From Nocardia xishanensis NBRC 101358 (lineage in GTDB: Bacteria > Actinomycetota > Actinomycetes > Mycobacteriales > Mycobacteriaceae), in contig NZ_BDCF01000013.1 of the NCBI RefSeq assembly GCF_001613365.1, forward strand, positions 62,001 to 126,000: a stretch of DNA of 64,000 nt, given 5' to 3'. Positions 48,767 to 58,316 of the stretch are shown here, piece by piece. The position numbers and the translations under genes are program-made. Every line of letters begins with the position of its first letter. Position 1 is the stretch's first letter. The notes below the pieces were generated by a model that was given only the letters and a program-made list of their open reading frames with translations, made no database searches and was not told the origin of the DNA.

Positions 48767-50287
48767 CTATGCCAGCCAGGCGCGTTCGTCGCCTGCGAAG
48801 CGGTTGACGGGCCCAGGGGTGGCGATGGCCCGGAAATAGGTCGCGGTGATCGCGTCGGTGAGCACGGCATTGCGACGATCCAGATCGTCTTGCCAGGCAA
48901 GGATTTCCGGCAGCAGCCGGTTGAGTTCCGCACGCGCAGCATGTTCGTCGACCGTGGTCACCTCGCCGCCCGCGACGACGACACGTCCTGCCACGAGGAC
49001 CGTGTCGATCGACGATCCGTTTTCGGAGTAGACGAGCTGATGGTCGAGCTTCTGGCGCGGGGTGAAGGCCATGGCGTCGAGATCGAACAGCGCCAGGTCG
49101 GCCTGCTTGCCGACCTCGATCGTTCCGATGACGTGGTCGAGCACCGCGCTGCGTGCGCCGCCAATTGTCGCCGCGGTGAGCACCTCATCGACCCGCGGCC
49201 AGCGATGGAAATCGGGATCGGTCACCTTGTGCAGCAGTGCAGCGGTCTTCACCACGTCGAGCATGCGGGGGGAATCGCTGCTCGAGCAGCCGTCGGTGCC
49301 GAGCGCGACGTCGACCCCGGCGTCGTGCAGCAGCCGCCACGGCGCGATGCCCGAGCCGAGTTTCAGGTTGGAGACGGGGTTGTGCGCGATGGAGGTGTGT
49401 GAATCGGCGACGAGTTCGATGTCGGACTCGGTCAACCAGATGCCGTGGGCCAGTGTCGTATTGGCGGTGAGCGCGCCGATCTCGTGGAGGTACTCGACCA
49501 GTGTTCCGCCGTAGTCCCGTGGTCCGGTGATCATCTGGGTTTTGGTCTCGAGTACGTGGATGTGGCATTCGGCGTCGTGGGCCTGCGCCAGCCGGGTCGC
49601 CCCGGCGATCAGCTCGGGACTACAGCGCTGCGGCGCCGACGGCGCGGGCATGAATCGCAGCCGTCCGTTACCGCGGCCGTGCAGGCTGCCGAACGCGCGG
49701 CGGCAGAAGCCGAGGTACTCGTCGTCGGTGACGACGGGCAGCGACCTGAGGTGTCGCACCATCGCCGGATCGAGCAGATCGGCCAGGAATGGCATGGTGT
49801 CGACGAAGGGCCGGGTGATGATGTGCCCGGAGATGTTGGCGCGGATACCCACTTCGTCGTAGGCGTCGAATACCGCCGCGAGCTGGGCCCATTCCTGGTT
49901 GGGGTTTTCGATGACGTCGTCGACGATGGTGGTGACGCCTGCTTTGAGCGATTCGATCGCGAACAGGATGCTGCGCAACCGGACCAGCTCCGGGGCGACA
50001 CGGCTGTCACCGAGGATCGGATAGCTCATGGTGAGCCAGAGTTCCAGCGGCAGATTGTCGTAGCGGCCCTTGAACAGCGTCTCCCACGAGTGGGTGTGCG
50101 CGTTGACGAGCCCGGGAACGACCAACCGGTCGCGCCCGTCGATGACGGTGTCGCCGTCGGCCGGGATCAGGCCGGCGCCGATCTCGGCGATGCGATCGCC
50201 TTCGATCCGGATGCTGCGCACGACCGGGGTGCTGCCCGATATGCCGTCCATGGTCAGCACGTGCGCGTCTTCGATGAGAATTCCCAC
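48767..50287 (-). CDS. Amidohydrolase of the chlorohydrolase/deaminase family
   Basis: This 506-residue metal-dependent hydrolase has the metal ligands HTHS (in VPGLVNAHTHSWETLF), a later His in ECHIHVLE, the His in LAHGIWLTE and the Asp in LGTDGCSSSDSPRML. The fold is the TIM-barrel amidohydrolase superfamily with TrzA/AtzA/SsnA-like features, so the likely reaction is deamination or dechlorination of a heterocycle. The GTG start at 50287 has an AGGAAG ribosome binding site. The adjacent SDR is downstream on the same strand (112-base gap), so they may share a transcript. Confidence 0.9.
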   Translation of the reverse strand: MGILIEDAHVLTMDGISGSTPVVRSIRIEGDRIAEIGAGLIPADGDTVIDGRDRLVVPGLVNAHTHSWETLFKGRYDNLPLELWLTMSYPILGDSRVAPELVRLRSILFAIESLKAGVTTIVDDVIENPNQEWAQLAAVFDAYDEVGIRANISGHIITRPFVDTMPFLADLLDPAMVRHLRSLPVVTDDEYLGFCRRAFGSLHGRGNGRLRFMPAPSAPQRCSPELIAGATRLAQAHDAECHIHVLETKTQMITGPRDYGGTLVEYLHEIGALTANTTLAHGIWLTESDIELVADSHTSIAHNPVSNLKLGSGIAPWRLLHDAGVDVALGTDGCSSSDSPRMLDVVKTAALLHKVTDPDFHRWPRVDEVLTAATIGGARSAVLDHVIGTIEVGKQADLALFDLDAMAFTPRQKLDHQLVYSENGSSIDTVLVAGRVVVAGGEVTTVDEHAARAELNRLLPEILAWQDDLDRRNAVLTDAITATYFRAIATPGPVNRFAGDERAWLA

Positions 50288-50544
50288 GCTCTTCCTCTAT
50301 CACGTGGCAGCACCGACGAGGCGGAGACGCACGGCAGCGCGCGGGCGATCGCAAGCCGCGATCGTCATCGAATTTCTCATTCGCATGGATGAGATATTCG
50401 GAGTTCCCGATTGTTCGCGGAGCCGCTGCCGACGCATAGTGAAACTCCGCCCCCGCAGCCGATCTTCCTATGGGACCGGAAGTTCGAGGCCGGGACCTTG
50501 ATGCGCGGTGAGTTGCCGTGACATAGCCAGCAAGATCGAGAACA

Positions 50545-52719
50545 ATGCCGCCCATGACGGTGGCGGCGATCGGCGGATTGACGGATCGGCAGGATGATCG
50601 CGCACACGATGCGGCGCCGCACGAACGATTTCGACCCGACATCGAGGGGTTGCGGGCGGTCGCCGTACTTGCCGTCGTCCTTTTTCATGCGAACCTGCCT
50701 GGGCTCGCGGGCGGATTCGTCGGTGTCGATGTCTTTTTCGTCATTTCCGGCTTTCTCGTCACCGGAATCCTCTTCCGCGACGCGGCCGCCACCGGCGCCG
50801 TCGGTCTGATCCGGTTCTATGGCGCGCGCGCCCGCCGTCTGCTGCCCGCGGCGGGCATCGTGCTGGTATTCACCGCGATCGGCGCGGCCCTACTGCTGCC
50901 GCCGCTACAGGCACGCCAGGTCCTCGGCGATGGCGTCGCCAGCGCCTTATACGCCGGGAACTATCGGCTCGCGTTGCGCGGCACCGACTACCTTGCCGGC
51001 GAAACGCTTCCGTCGCCGTTTCAACACTTCTGGTCGCTCGGCGTCGAGGAGCAGTTCTATCTGTTGTGGCCCGTACTGATCGCCGTCACGGCGTGGTTCG
51101 CGCGGCGGAGCCGGATCGGATCGGCCGCGCGGTTCCCGTACCTGATCGTTCTCGCGGTCGTCGCCGCGCTCTCCTTCGCGGTCTCGTTGATGCTGACCCG
51201 CACGCTGCCACCGTGGGCTTACTTCTCGCTGCCGACGCGAGCGTGGGAGCTGGGCATCGGCGGCATGATCGCGCTGTCGGCCTGGGCGTGGTCCCGGTTG
51301 CCGAAATCGGTCGCGGCCCTTGCCGGATGGACCGGGCTGGTCCTCATCGTGGCGGCGTGTACCCAGCTGAACGGGAGGACACCGTATCCGGGCACAGCGG
51401 CTCTGCTACCTGTTCTCGGCACCGCCCTGGTAATCGTATCAGGTTGCGTGGAAACACGATTCGGGGTCGGCCGCGGGCTGGCGCTGCGTGGCATGCGGGC
51501 GATCGGCCGCATGTCGTACTCCTGGTACCTGTGGCACTGGCCTGTTCTGCTGCTGGCGCCGCGCGTGCTCGGGCGCCCGCTCGGACCGGGTGGCTCGCTG
51601 GGCGCGGTGATGGTGGCGGGCGGACTCGCCATGCTCACGTTGTGGCTGGTCGAGAATCCGGTCCGGTTCGCCGCCCCACTGCGAAGGTCGGCCGCACGCA
51701 GCCTCGCCTGTGGCGGCGCGATCACGGTGGTCGCCGGTTGTGTGGCACTGACGCTGCTCGTGCTCGTTCCCGACCCGGTCGGTCGTGGCGCGGTAGCCCA
51801 GGCTCTCACGCTCGCGACGCCCGCCGCACCGGCCGCTCCCGGCGTCGACCCGCGCGACGCGGCGGTCCGGCAGCTGACGGCCGATACCCAGGCCGCAGTC
51901 GCCGCGTCCGCCGAAATTCACGCTGTCCCTTCGAATCTCACTCCCTCACTCGGCGACGCGCCAGGCGACAAGGCCAGCGTGTTCCTCGACGGCTGTGTGC
52001 GGTCGTGGCGTGATCTGGGACAGGCCGAGTGCGCCTCCGGCGATCCGGACGCAGCCACGACGGTGGCGCTGGTCGGTGATTCCCATGCGGCGATGTGGCA
52101 TCCGGCGTTCGAGCCGATCGCCGCGGAACGGCACTGGCGGCTGGAGACCATGGCCAAGGTCACCTGCCCATTGCTCGAATTGCCGATCACCAGCCCGTAT
52201 CTGGGCCGGGAGTACACCGAATGCGAGCATTGGCGCGGCCAGATCCTGACCCGGCTACAGGCCGAACGCCCCCGGCTGATCGTGCTGAGCATGTCCCGGC
52301 GCTACGGCGCCGACTTCGGCTTCGTCTCGTACGACCGGGCCTGGGTCGACAGCCTGAACCGCCTGGTCGGCCGGCTGCGAGAGACCGGAGCGGCGGTGCT
52401 CGTTCTCGGGTCGATCCCCGATCCGCACACCACCGTGCCCGCGTGCCTGTCCGAACACCTCGACGATGCCGTGGCATGCACGCCTGCGCGGCCGTTCGCC
52501 GTCGACGATGCCGGTATCGCCGCCGAACAAGCGGCGACCACCGCCGGTGGCGGCCAGTACGCCGACCTGACCTCGCTGTTCTGCACCGCCGCTCGCTGCC
52601 CCCTCATCATCGGCGACAACCTGGCGTACCGCGACGACAATCACCTCACCGTGAGTTACGCCCGAACACTCGGACCGGTCGTCGCCGCGCTCGCCGACCG
52701 TGCGCTCGCCAATGGTTGA
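50545..52719 (+). CDS. Acyltransferase-3 membrane protein with SGNH domain (OafA-like)
   Basis: This 724-residue protein has an N-terminal acyltransferase-3 domain of ten or so helices. Conserved motifs include FRPDIEGLRAVAVLAVVLFH, FVGVDVFFVISGFLVTGI, RARRLLPAA and FQHFWSLGVEEQFYLLWPV. A C-terminal periplasmic SGNH domain (about 480-724) has ALVGDSHAAMWHP and the DNHLT block near the end. OafA-type enzymes carry acetyl or other acyl groups across the membrane and attach them to cell-wall glycans, lipids or antibiotics. An alternative ATG lies at 50554. A hairpin follows the stop codon. Confidence 0.93.
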   Translation: MPPMTVAAIGGLTDRQDDRAHDAAPHERFRPDIEGLRAVAVLAVVLFHANLPGLAGGFVGVDVFFVISGFLVTGILFRDAAATGAVGLIRFYGARARRLLPAAGIVLVFTAIGAALLLPPLQARQVLGDGVASALYAGNYRLALRGTDYLAGETLPSPFQHFWSLGVEEQFYLLWPVLIAVTAWFARRSRIGSAARFPYLIVLAVVAALSFAVSLMLTRTLPPWAYFSLPTRAWELGIGGMIALSAWAWSRLPKSVAALAGWTGLVLIVAACTQLNGRTPYPGTAALLPVLGTALVIVSGCVETRFGVGRGLALRGMRAIGRMSYSWYLWHWPVLLLAPRVLGRPLGPGGSLGAVMVAGGLAMLTLWLVENPVRFAAPLRRSAARSLACGGAITVVAGCVALTLLVLVPDPVGRGAVAQALTLATPAAPAAPGVDPRDAAVRQLTADTQAAVAASAEIHAVPSNLTPSLGDAPGDKASVFLDGCVRSWRDLGQAECASGDPDAATTVALVGDSHAAMWHPAFEPIAAERHWRLETMAKVTCPLLELPITSPYLGREYTECEHWRGQILTRLQAERPRLIVLSMSRRYGADFGFVSYDRAWVDSLNRLVGRLRETGAAVLVLGSIPDPHTTVPACLSEHLDDAVACTPARPFAVDDAGIAAEQAATTAGGGQYADLTSLFCTAARCPLIIGDNLAYRDDNHLTVSYARTLGPVVAALADRALANG

Positions 52720-52720
52720 T

Positions 52721-52744
52721 CCGGCCACGGAGGTCCGTGGCCGG
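52721..52744 (+). terminator. Hairpin after the acyltransferase gene
   Basis: Arms CCGGCCACGGA and TCCGTGGCCGG form an 11-base perfect stem around GG. The hairpin starts two bases after the acyltransferase stop codon, so it is probably its terminator. Confidence 0.75.
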
Positions 52745-52948
52745 GCATTCCGGCGGAGAAGGTTACGCACAACCTCGACCGATTCCGCGTAAGCGAATTA
52801 CGCTCCAGGACAAAGTGTTCCGTGCTCGGCTCGGAAATACTCGCGGCCCGCCAGGAAGCATCTGCTTACCGAGCCGGGAAAGCGCGAACCGGACCACAGC
52901 GCTGACCCACGGCCCAGCGCACGCGATGAACGCTGCACCCGAGCCCGC

Positions 52949-53087
52949 CTAGGCCGATCGGCGATTCCGCAGGGCGCGTTGTTCCCGCAGGACGCGGAAG
53001 CCGTTGGTGGTGGCCAGCGCCCATGCGACGAGCAGCGGTTGAAAGACCAGTCGGCTCCGCGTTGCCTTGCCCGCGTGAGCGGCGCAC
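52949..53087 (-). pseudogene. C-terminal remnant of a larger, probably membrane-linked protein
   Basis: A minus-strand frame without a start codon reads RLVFQPLLVAWALATTNGFR followed by VLREQRALRNRRSA and a stop at 52,949-52,951. The text is protein-like, but the frame has no start and no recognised N-terminal part. It is probably a decaying 3-prime end of an older gene, next to another broken gene. Confidence 0.4.
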
Positions 53088-53123
53088 GCCTTCGGTCGCT
53101 ACGCGCGCCGCGATGCCGACCTG

Positions 53124-53552
53124 TTAGCCGGCGATCCCGTGCACGGTGCGATGGAACTCCCAGGCGTCGGCGACGATGTCGGAGAGGTTCGGCCGCTGCG
53201 GTTTCCAGCCCAGCTCGGCGGCGGCCTTGTCGCTGTTGGCGACGCACACCGCGGGGTCGCCCGGGCGGCGGTCCGCGTAGTACACCGGGAAGGCGCGCCC
53301 GGTGACCTCGCGGACGGTGTCGAGCATCTGGCGATTGGAGTAGCCGTCGCCGTTGCCGAGGTTGAACACCTCGTACCGCCCCGGTGACAAGGCCTCGAGC
53401 GCGAGCAGGTGGGCGGCGGCCAGATCGCTGACGTGGACGTAGTCGCGGACACACGTTCCGTCCGTAGTGGGGTGATCGGTGCCGCATTCGCCCGCGATCA
53501 TCATGTCGACCGTCGCCTTGGTCGCCGCGTAGGGGTTCGCGACTCCGCCCAC
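53124..53552 (-). pseudogene. galE: UDP-glucose 4-epimerase remnant with internal deletion
   Basis: The last 110 or so residues match the C-terminal half of UDP-glucose 4-epimerase (DGTCVRDYVHVSDLAAAHLL, EVFNLGNGDGYSNRQMLDTV, RRPGDPA, ELGWKPQRPNLSDIV). Upstream is the active-site stretch NPYAATKATVDMMI. It is fused directly to AGECGTDHPTTDGTC, so about 80 residues between these blocks are missing. The N-terminal NAD-binding half is absent. The gene is therefore truncated and deleted, and should not be functional. A true galE would be needed elsewhere. Confidence 0.8.
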
Positions 53553-53683
53553 GCCTGATCGCGCCGCGCAACCGATGCGACGTCGGCCTGTCGCGACGAA
53601 GCGGAGCGCCCGATGCGTTTCGGACACCCGCACCGGCAGTAAAAGTGCACGGATGCTGCGATTCGGTGCGCCGGGAAGCGCCG

Positions 53684-55396
53684 TCACGGTGCTGCCGGGA
53701 CGATGGAAAGCTGCCAGAAATCGGCGTAGCGCCCACCCCGGCGCAGCAGTTCGTCGTGGGTGCCGTGCTCCGCGATCCGGCCGCCGTCGAGGAAGACGAT
53801 CCGATCGGCGCGCTGGACCGTTCGCAGCCGGTGCGCGACCATCACCACGGTCCGGCCCGCCATCAGGTGCTCGATGCCGGCGTGCACGGCCGCCTCGTTC
53901 ACCGGGTCCAGGGCGGAGGTCACCTCGTCCAGCAGCACGATCGGCGCGTTCTTCAGCAGCGCTCGCGCGATCGAGACCCGTTGGCGCTCACCGCCGGACA
54001 GCAGTGCGCCGCCTTCGCCGACGTTCGTGTCCCATCCGTCGGGCAGGCGTTCGATCACCTCGTCGAGTCGCGCGGCGGTCGCTGCCGCCAGCAGTTCGGC
54101 GTCGTCGGCGTCGGGACGGGCGAGGCGCACGTTCTCCTCGATCGTGCCGTCGAAGAGATACACATCCTGGAAGACGATGGCGAACTGGGACATCAAGACC
54201 TCGGTGTCGACGGCCCGCACGTCCACCCCGCCGATGCGCACCGCACCCGCGTCCACGTCGTAGAACCGGGCGAGCAACTGAAGCAGTGTGCTCTTACCCG
54301 AACCCGACGGGCCGACGACGGCAAGCCGCCGTCCCTCGGGCAGCGAGAACGATACATCGTCGATCACCGTGCGGTCGCCGTGCCGGAAGGTGACGGAGTC
54401 GAACTCGAGGTCATGCTGTTCCGGCCGGATGGGTTCGCTGGGCTCCGGCAGCGGCTCGGTGCGCAAAACCGCATCCAGCCTCGTCAATTCGGCACGCGCG
54501 CTGCGGACCTTGCCACCGATCTCGGCCAACGACAGCAGCGGATCGCTGCAGCGGGCGGCGAGCACCAGAATCGTCAAAACCTCTGCCGTGCCGATGGTCC
54601 CGCCGAGGGTGAGGTAGGCGCCGAGGACCAGCAGCACGGTGAACATCACCTGCACTACCAGCGTCGACCCCAGCACGCCGGGCAGCGCCGTCAGCGCTTG
54701 CCTGCGGGACGCCCGCCCGACTTCCCGCAGCGCGTCGTCGAGCGATCGGAAGCGTTCCACGGTGCGGCCTCCGGCGCGCAACACAGGCTGGGCCCGAAGG
54801 TATTCGATGACTCGCCGCGCGGCCTCACGGTCGCGTTCGTGACGCTCGGCGTCGACAGCGGCCATCGAGCGCCCCGTCCAGACTTGGGTCGCCGCGACGA
54901 TCGGCACGGCGGCCAACGCGGCCAGCCCCAGCTGCCAGTCGAAGCCGAGCATGACGACGACGATCGCCAGGGGAGTCACCGACGCGGAGACGAGCGGCGC
55001 CAGCATGTGCGCGATCACGCTCATCGCCTGCAGCACGCCGCGACTGGCCAGGATCGACACCTCGCCGACGCGGCCTTCGGTGTACCAGCCGATGGGCAAT
55101 CGGGCCAGATGATCGCCGAGACGGCGATACACGCCTCGCAACAGCGTGGTTCCGACGCGAAAACCCGACAGGTCGCTGAGATAGCGCAGCACCCCGTAGA
55201 CCGCGACCGCGACTCCGAACGCGATCAGCCATGGCACCGCATCCTCGGGAGCGTCCCCGAACAGCGCCCGCAGCACCGGAACGAGCAGCGCGTAGGACAA
55301 GCCCTCGATGATCGCGGTGATCGTCATCAGGGCCACGGTGCGACGCACCGGCCGGGCGTACTCGTGTCCGAGCACGCGCAGCAGCATTCGAATCAT
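53684..55396 (-). CDS. ABC exporter half-subunit, downstream member
   Basis: This 570-residue protein joins an N-terminal six-helix membrane domain to an ATPase domain. Walker A is GPSGSGKST, the Q-loop reads VFQDVYLFDGT, the signature is LSGGE, and Walker B is IVLLDEVTS. The partner gene ends with an ATGA overlap, so the two subunits are probably made in equal amounts and form a heterodimer. Relatives include the IrtA/IrtB siderophore transporter pair and YbtP/YbtQ. There is no siderophore-interacting domain here, so uptake versus export is not settled. Confidence 0.92.
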   Translation of the reverse strand: MIRMLLRVLGHEYARPVRRTVALMTITAIIEGLSYALLVPVLRALFGDAPEDAVPWLIAFGVAVAVYGVLRYLSDLSGFRVGTTLLRGVYRRLGDHLARLPIGWYTEGRVGEVSILASRGVLQAMSVIAHMLAPLVSASVTPLAIVVVMLGFDWQLGLAALAAVPIVAATQVWTGRSMAAVDAERHERDREAARRVIEYLRAQPVLRAGGRTVERFRSLDDALREVGRASRRQALTALPGVLGSTLVVQVMFTVLLVLGAYLTLGGTIGTAEVLTILVLAARCSDPLLSLAEIGGKVRSARAELTRLDAVLRTEPLPEPSEPIRPEQHDLEFDSVTFRHGDRTVIDDVSFSLPEGRRLAVVGPSGSGKSTLLQLLARFYDVDAGAVRIGGVDVRAVDTEVLMSQFAIVFQDVYLFDGTIEENVRLARPDADDAELLAAATAARLDEVIERLPDGWDTNVGEGGALLSGGERQRVSIARALLKNAPIVLLDEVTSALDPVNEAAVHAGIEHLMAGRTVVMVAHRLRTVQRADRIVFLDGGRIAEHGTHDELLRRGGRYADFWQLSIVPAAP

Positions 55397-57207
55397 CGGG
55401 GACCCTCTCCTTCCATCTCGTCGGCGATCGATCGCTGAGATCGCCGGAGCGCGGCGAACTTTCCGTTCCGCGCCAACAGCTCGGCCGGTCTGCCGCGCTC
55501 GACGATCGACCCGTTCTCCAGCACCACGACGGTGTCGGCGTGGGCGACCGTCTCCAGCCGATGCGCGATGACGAGCATCGTCTTGCTACCTGTCAACGTC
55601 GAAAGCGCCTGGCGTACTGCCTGTTCGGTCTGCGGGTCGGCGAAGGCGGTCGCCTCGTCGAGTACCAGGACGGGCGCGTCGGCGAGCAGTGCGCGGGCGA
55701 TCGAGATGCGCTGGGCCTCACCACCAGACAGCACGGCGTCTTCTCCGATCACCGATTGGTATCCCCGCGGCAGTTCGACGATTCGATCGTGGATGTTCGC
55801 CAGCCGAGCGGCACGAACCACGTCGTCCAGGTGGGCATGCGGTACCGCCAGCGCGATGTTGTCCGCCACCGACGCGCGCAGCAGGCGAACGTCCTGGAAG
55901 ACGAAGGAGACCATCCGGTAGAGCCGCTCGCTGCCGACGTCGCGCAGATCGACGCCGCCCAGCAGGACCGAACCGCGGGTCGGGTCGAAGAACCGCGGCA
56001 ACAGCTGAACCAGTGTGGACTTTCCGCTGCCCGACGGCCCGACGATCGCCGTGACCGTGCCCGGCTCGAGCACCAGGTCGATCCCTCGCAACACCTCGTG
56101 ATCGGGGTCGTAGCCGAATCGCACGTCCCGCAGTTCCACACGGTGACCCTGCGGTGCGACCGGATGCGTGGGCTCGGGTAGCGACGGCACCGCGAGCACC
56201 TCCCGTATCCGGCCGACCGCGCGCCTGGCGGCCTGTAGATCGTCGAAGCCGTGGCCGAGCGCCGCCACCGGAGCGGTCAGGCCGAGCCCGAGCAACAGGA
56301 ACGGCAGCAGGTCGGCCGGTGGCATGTCACCGGCCGTGATCAGCGCCGCGCCGCCGATGAGCACGACCAGCAGCACGAACGGCGGCGAGAGCGCCAGCTG
56401 CATCCCGGCGGCGATCCCGGCGAGACCGCGCACCATCCGGAGAAAGATATCGGCGAAATCGTCTGCGGCCGTCCGGAATTCGCGGTGCGCGCGCCCGGAT
56501 CCGCCGAACGCCTTGACCACCGCGATCCCCTGCACGAACTCGATGACGGAACCGGCGATCCGTCCCATGGCCGCGTCGAAATCCGCCTGCTCGCGCAGCC
56601 GGGTCGGAGTCATCATCAGCGGAACCAGCGCCACGGCCAGCGCCACCGGGATCAGCGTGATCAACGTCAGCCGCCAGTCGACGGTGAACAGATAGACCAG
56701 CGACACCGACGGCACCACGAATGCCGCGACGAGTTCGCCAGGGGTGTGGGCGATCAACGGGTGCACGGCGCTCACGTCCTCGCCAACCACCTTCGCCAGC
56801 TCACCGGTCCGGCGCCGGGAGAACCAGCCGATCGGCACCCGCCCCAGTCGCGCGGCCAGCTGCCGTCGGAACGACAGTTGCACGTGGCCGTCGAGAACAT
56901 GCCCGATGCCCGACGACGCGGCCGTGAACAGCAGCCGCACCGACAATCCGGCCGCACCCGCGATCACCACGCTCCAGACATGACCGTGATCGATCGGGCC
57001 GGGCGACAACAAGACTCGGCCCAATTCCACGACCGCCAGCAGCGGAGCCAGCCCGGCGACGGCGCCGATGACCTGGAGGATCACCACGGCGGAGAAGGCG
57101 CCCAGGTAAGGGCGCAGCGGCAAGGCCGTGCTCTGGCCCGCCGAGGTACCTGCTTCCGGCGGTGGGGTCGGCCGCTCACGAGCCTCGGCTACCTCGGTGC
57201 TGGTCAT
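55393..57207 (-). CDS. ABC exporter half-subunit, upstream member
   Basis: This 604-residue protein joins a membrane domain to an ATPase domain, with Walker A GPSGSGKST, signature LSGGE and Walker B VLVLDEATA. The start ATG overlaps the esterase stop codon (ATGA), and its own end overlaps the next subunit by four bases. The first 25 residues are a hydrophilic, Pro-rich tail. The order esterase, ABC, ABC with an AraC regulator upstream recalls iron-siderophore operons, in which the esterase opens ferric siderophore. That is a context argument only. Confidence 0.92.
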   Translation of the reverse strand: MTSTEVAEARERPTPPPEAGTSAGQSTALPLRPYLGAFSAVVILQVIGAVAGLAPLLAVVELGRVLLSPGPIDHGHVWSVVIAGAAGLSVRLLFTAASSGIGHVLDGHVQLSFRRQLAARLGRVPIGWFSRRRTGELAKVVGEDVSAVHPLIAHTPGELVAAFVVPSVSLVYLFTVDWRLTLITLIPVALAVALVPLMMTPTRLREQADFDAAMGRIAGSVIEFVQGIAVVKAFGGSGRAHREFRTAADDFADIFLRMVRGLAGIAAGMQLALSPPFVLLVVLIGGAALITAGDMPPADLLPFLLLGLGLTAPVAALGHGFDDLQAARRAVGRIREVLAVPSLPEPTHPVAPQGHRVELRDVRFGYDPDHEVLRGIDLVLEPGTVTAIVGPSGSGKSTLVQLLPRFFDPTRGSVLLGGVDLRDVGSERLYRMVSFVFQDVRLLRASVADNIALAVPHAHLDDVVRAARLANIHDRIVELPRGYQSVIGEDAVLSGGEAQRISIARALLADAPVLVLDEATAFADPQTEQAVRQALSTLTGSKTMLVIAHRLETVAHADTVVVLENGSIVERGRPAELLARNGKFAALRRSQRSIADEMEGEGPR

Positions 57208-58223
57208 CGCCTTGCCGCTTTCTTCGATTTCATTGCGGCCGATCGTGATTCGACGAGTCGATCCCGGAGGAACTCGGCGATCTCGGTGCGCGCGGCCTTG
57301 GCCTGCGGCACCAGGCCCGGCATGCTGAGGAAGCCGTGCGGCGCACCGGGGTGTTCGGTGAGCCGCGCGGGCGTCCCGGACGCGAGCAGCCGTTCGGCGT
57401 AACGACGTCCCTGATCGGTCAGCGGGTCGACGGTCGGCAGCACGACGAGCGCCGGGGCCAGCCCGCCGAGGTCCTCGGTGAGCAGCGGCGACAGCGCACG
57501 AGCATCAGTTCCCGGCGGCACGGCCAAACGCCGAAACAGCTCCAGCTGTGCCATGTTCAGGGTCGGGCTGTCCGCATGCCGGGTGACCGAGGGATCGTCG
57601 AACATCGTCTCGGTCAGGTCCGTCGCCGGATTGACCAGCACCTGCCCGCGCAGCCGCAGGCCGGACGCTTTGGCTCGGACCGCGGACAACGCGGCGATCA
57701 ACCCGCCGGTGCTCTCGCCTACGACCACCGCTCGCGCCGGGTCGACTCCCCATTCCGCCGCATGCCGCACCACATGCAGCAGCACGTCCCAGCCGTCGTC
57801 GACGGCCGCCGACAGGGGAGTCCCTTCCGCGAGGAGGCGGTGCTCGACGGAAACCACGACCGCGGGCAGCGACGCGGCGAAATAGCTGTTGGCCCAGTCA
57901 CATTGGACCGCCGTGCCGACGAACCCGCCGCCGTGCACGTGCAGCACCAGTGGCAGGTCACCGCCGTGCTCGTTCGACGGCCGGTACTCCCGGACCCGCA
58001 CCTCACGATCGGGCAGCGTCACCTCGCGCCACCGGATCGCGACGCCCCGTGCCGGGCGTCCGGTGATCACCCGCCCGAGACGGGACGATCGCTTGCGGTT
58101 CTCCGCATCGCGGAAGGCGGCCAATTCGTCGGCCGTCATCGTCGACCAGTCCGGCGCCTTTCGTACGGCGTGCAGCAGCCGGATACCCAGCGGCAGTCGT
58201 TCGATGCCGGTGCCGTCGTTCAT
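57204..58223 (-). CDS. Alpha/beta hydrolase, HSL-type esterase
   Basis: This 339-residue esterase has the HGGG oxyanion motif in LVLHVHGGGFVGTAV and the nucleophile elbow VVVGESTGGLIA. A C-terminal Asp (TVDPLTDQG) and His (GAPHGFLSMPG) complete the triad. It belongs to the hormone-sensitive-lipase family. The frame is open further upstream, but the ATG at 58223 has a GGAGGAG ribosome binding site. The stop overlaps the first ABC gene (ATGA), so the protein is made together with the transporter and may cleave its cargo. Confidence 0.92.
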   Translation of the reverse strand: MNDGTGIERLPLGIRLLHAVRKAPDWSTMTADELAAFRDAENRKRSSRLGRVITGRPARGVAIRWREVTLPDREVRVREYRPSNEHGGDLPLVLHVHGGGFVGTAVQCDWANSYFAASLPAVVVSVEHRLLAEGTPLSAAVDDGWDVLLHVVRHAAEWGVDPARAVVVGESTGGLIAALSAVRAKASGLRLRGQVLVNPATDLTETMFDDPSVTRHADSPTLNMAQLELFRRLAVPPGTDARALSPLLTEDLGGLAPALVVLPTVDPLTDQGRRYAERLLASGTPARLTEHPGAPHGFLSMPGLVPQAKAARTEIAEFLRDRLVESRSAAMKSKKAARR

Positions 58224-58316
58224 TTCTCCTCCATGGGGCTGTCCCGCTTGCAGATTCGACTGCCAGCATCGCCAGCGCACCGCAGGGGTGTCTTGGAAAA
58301 ATGTCGCTTCCGGCGA

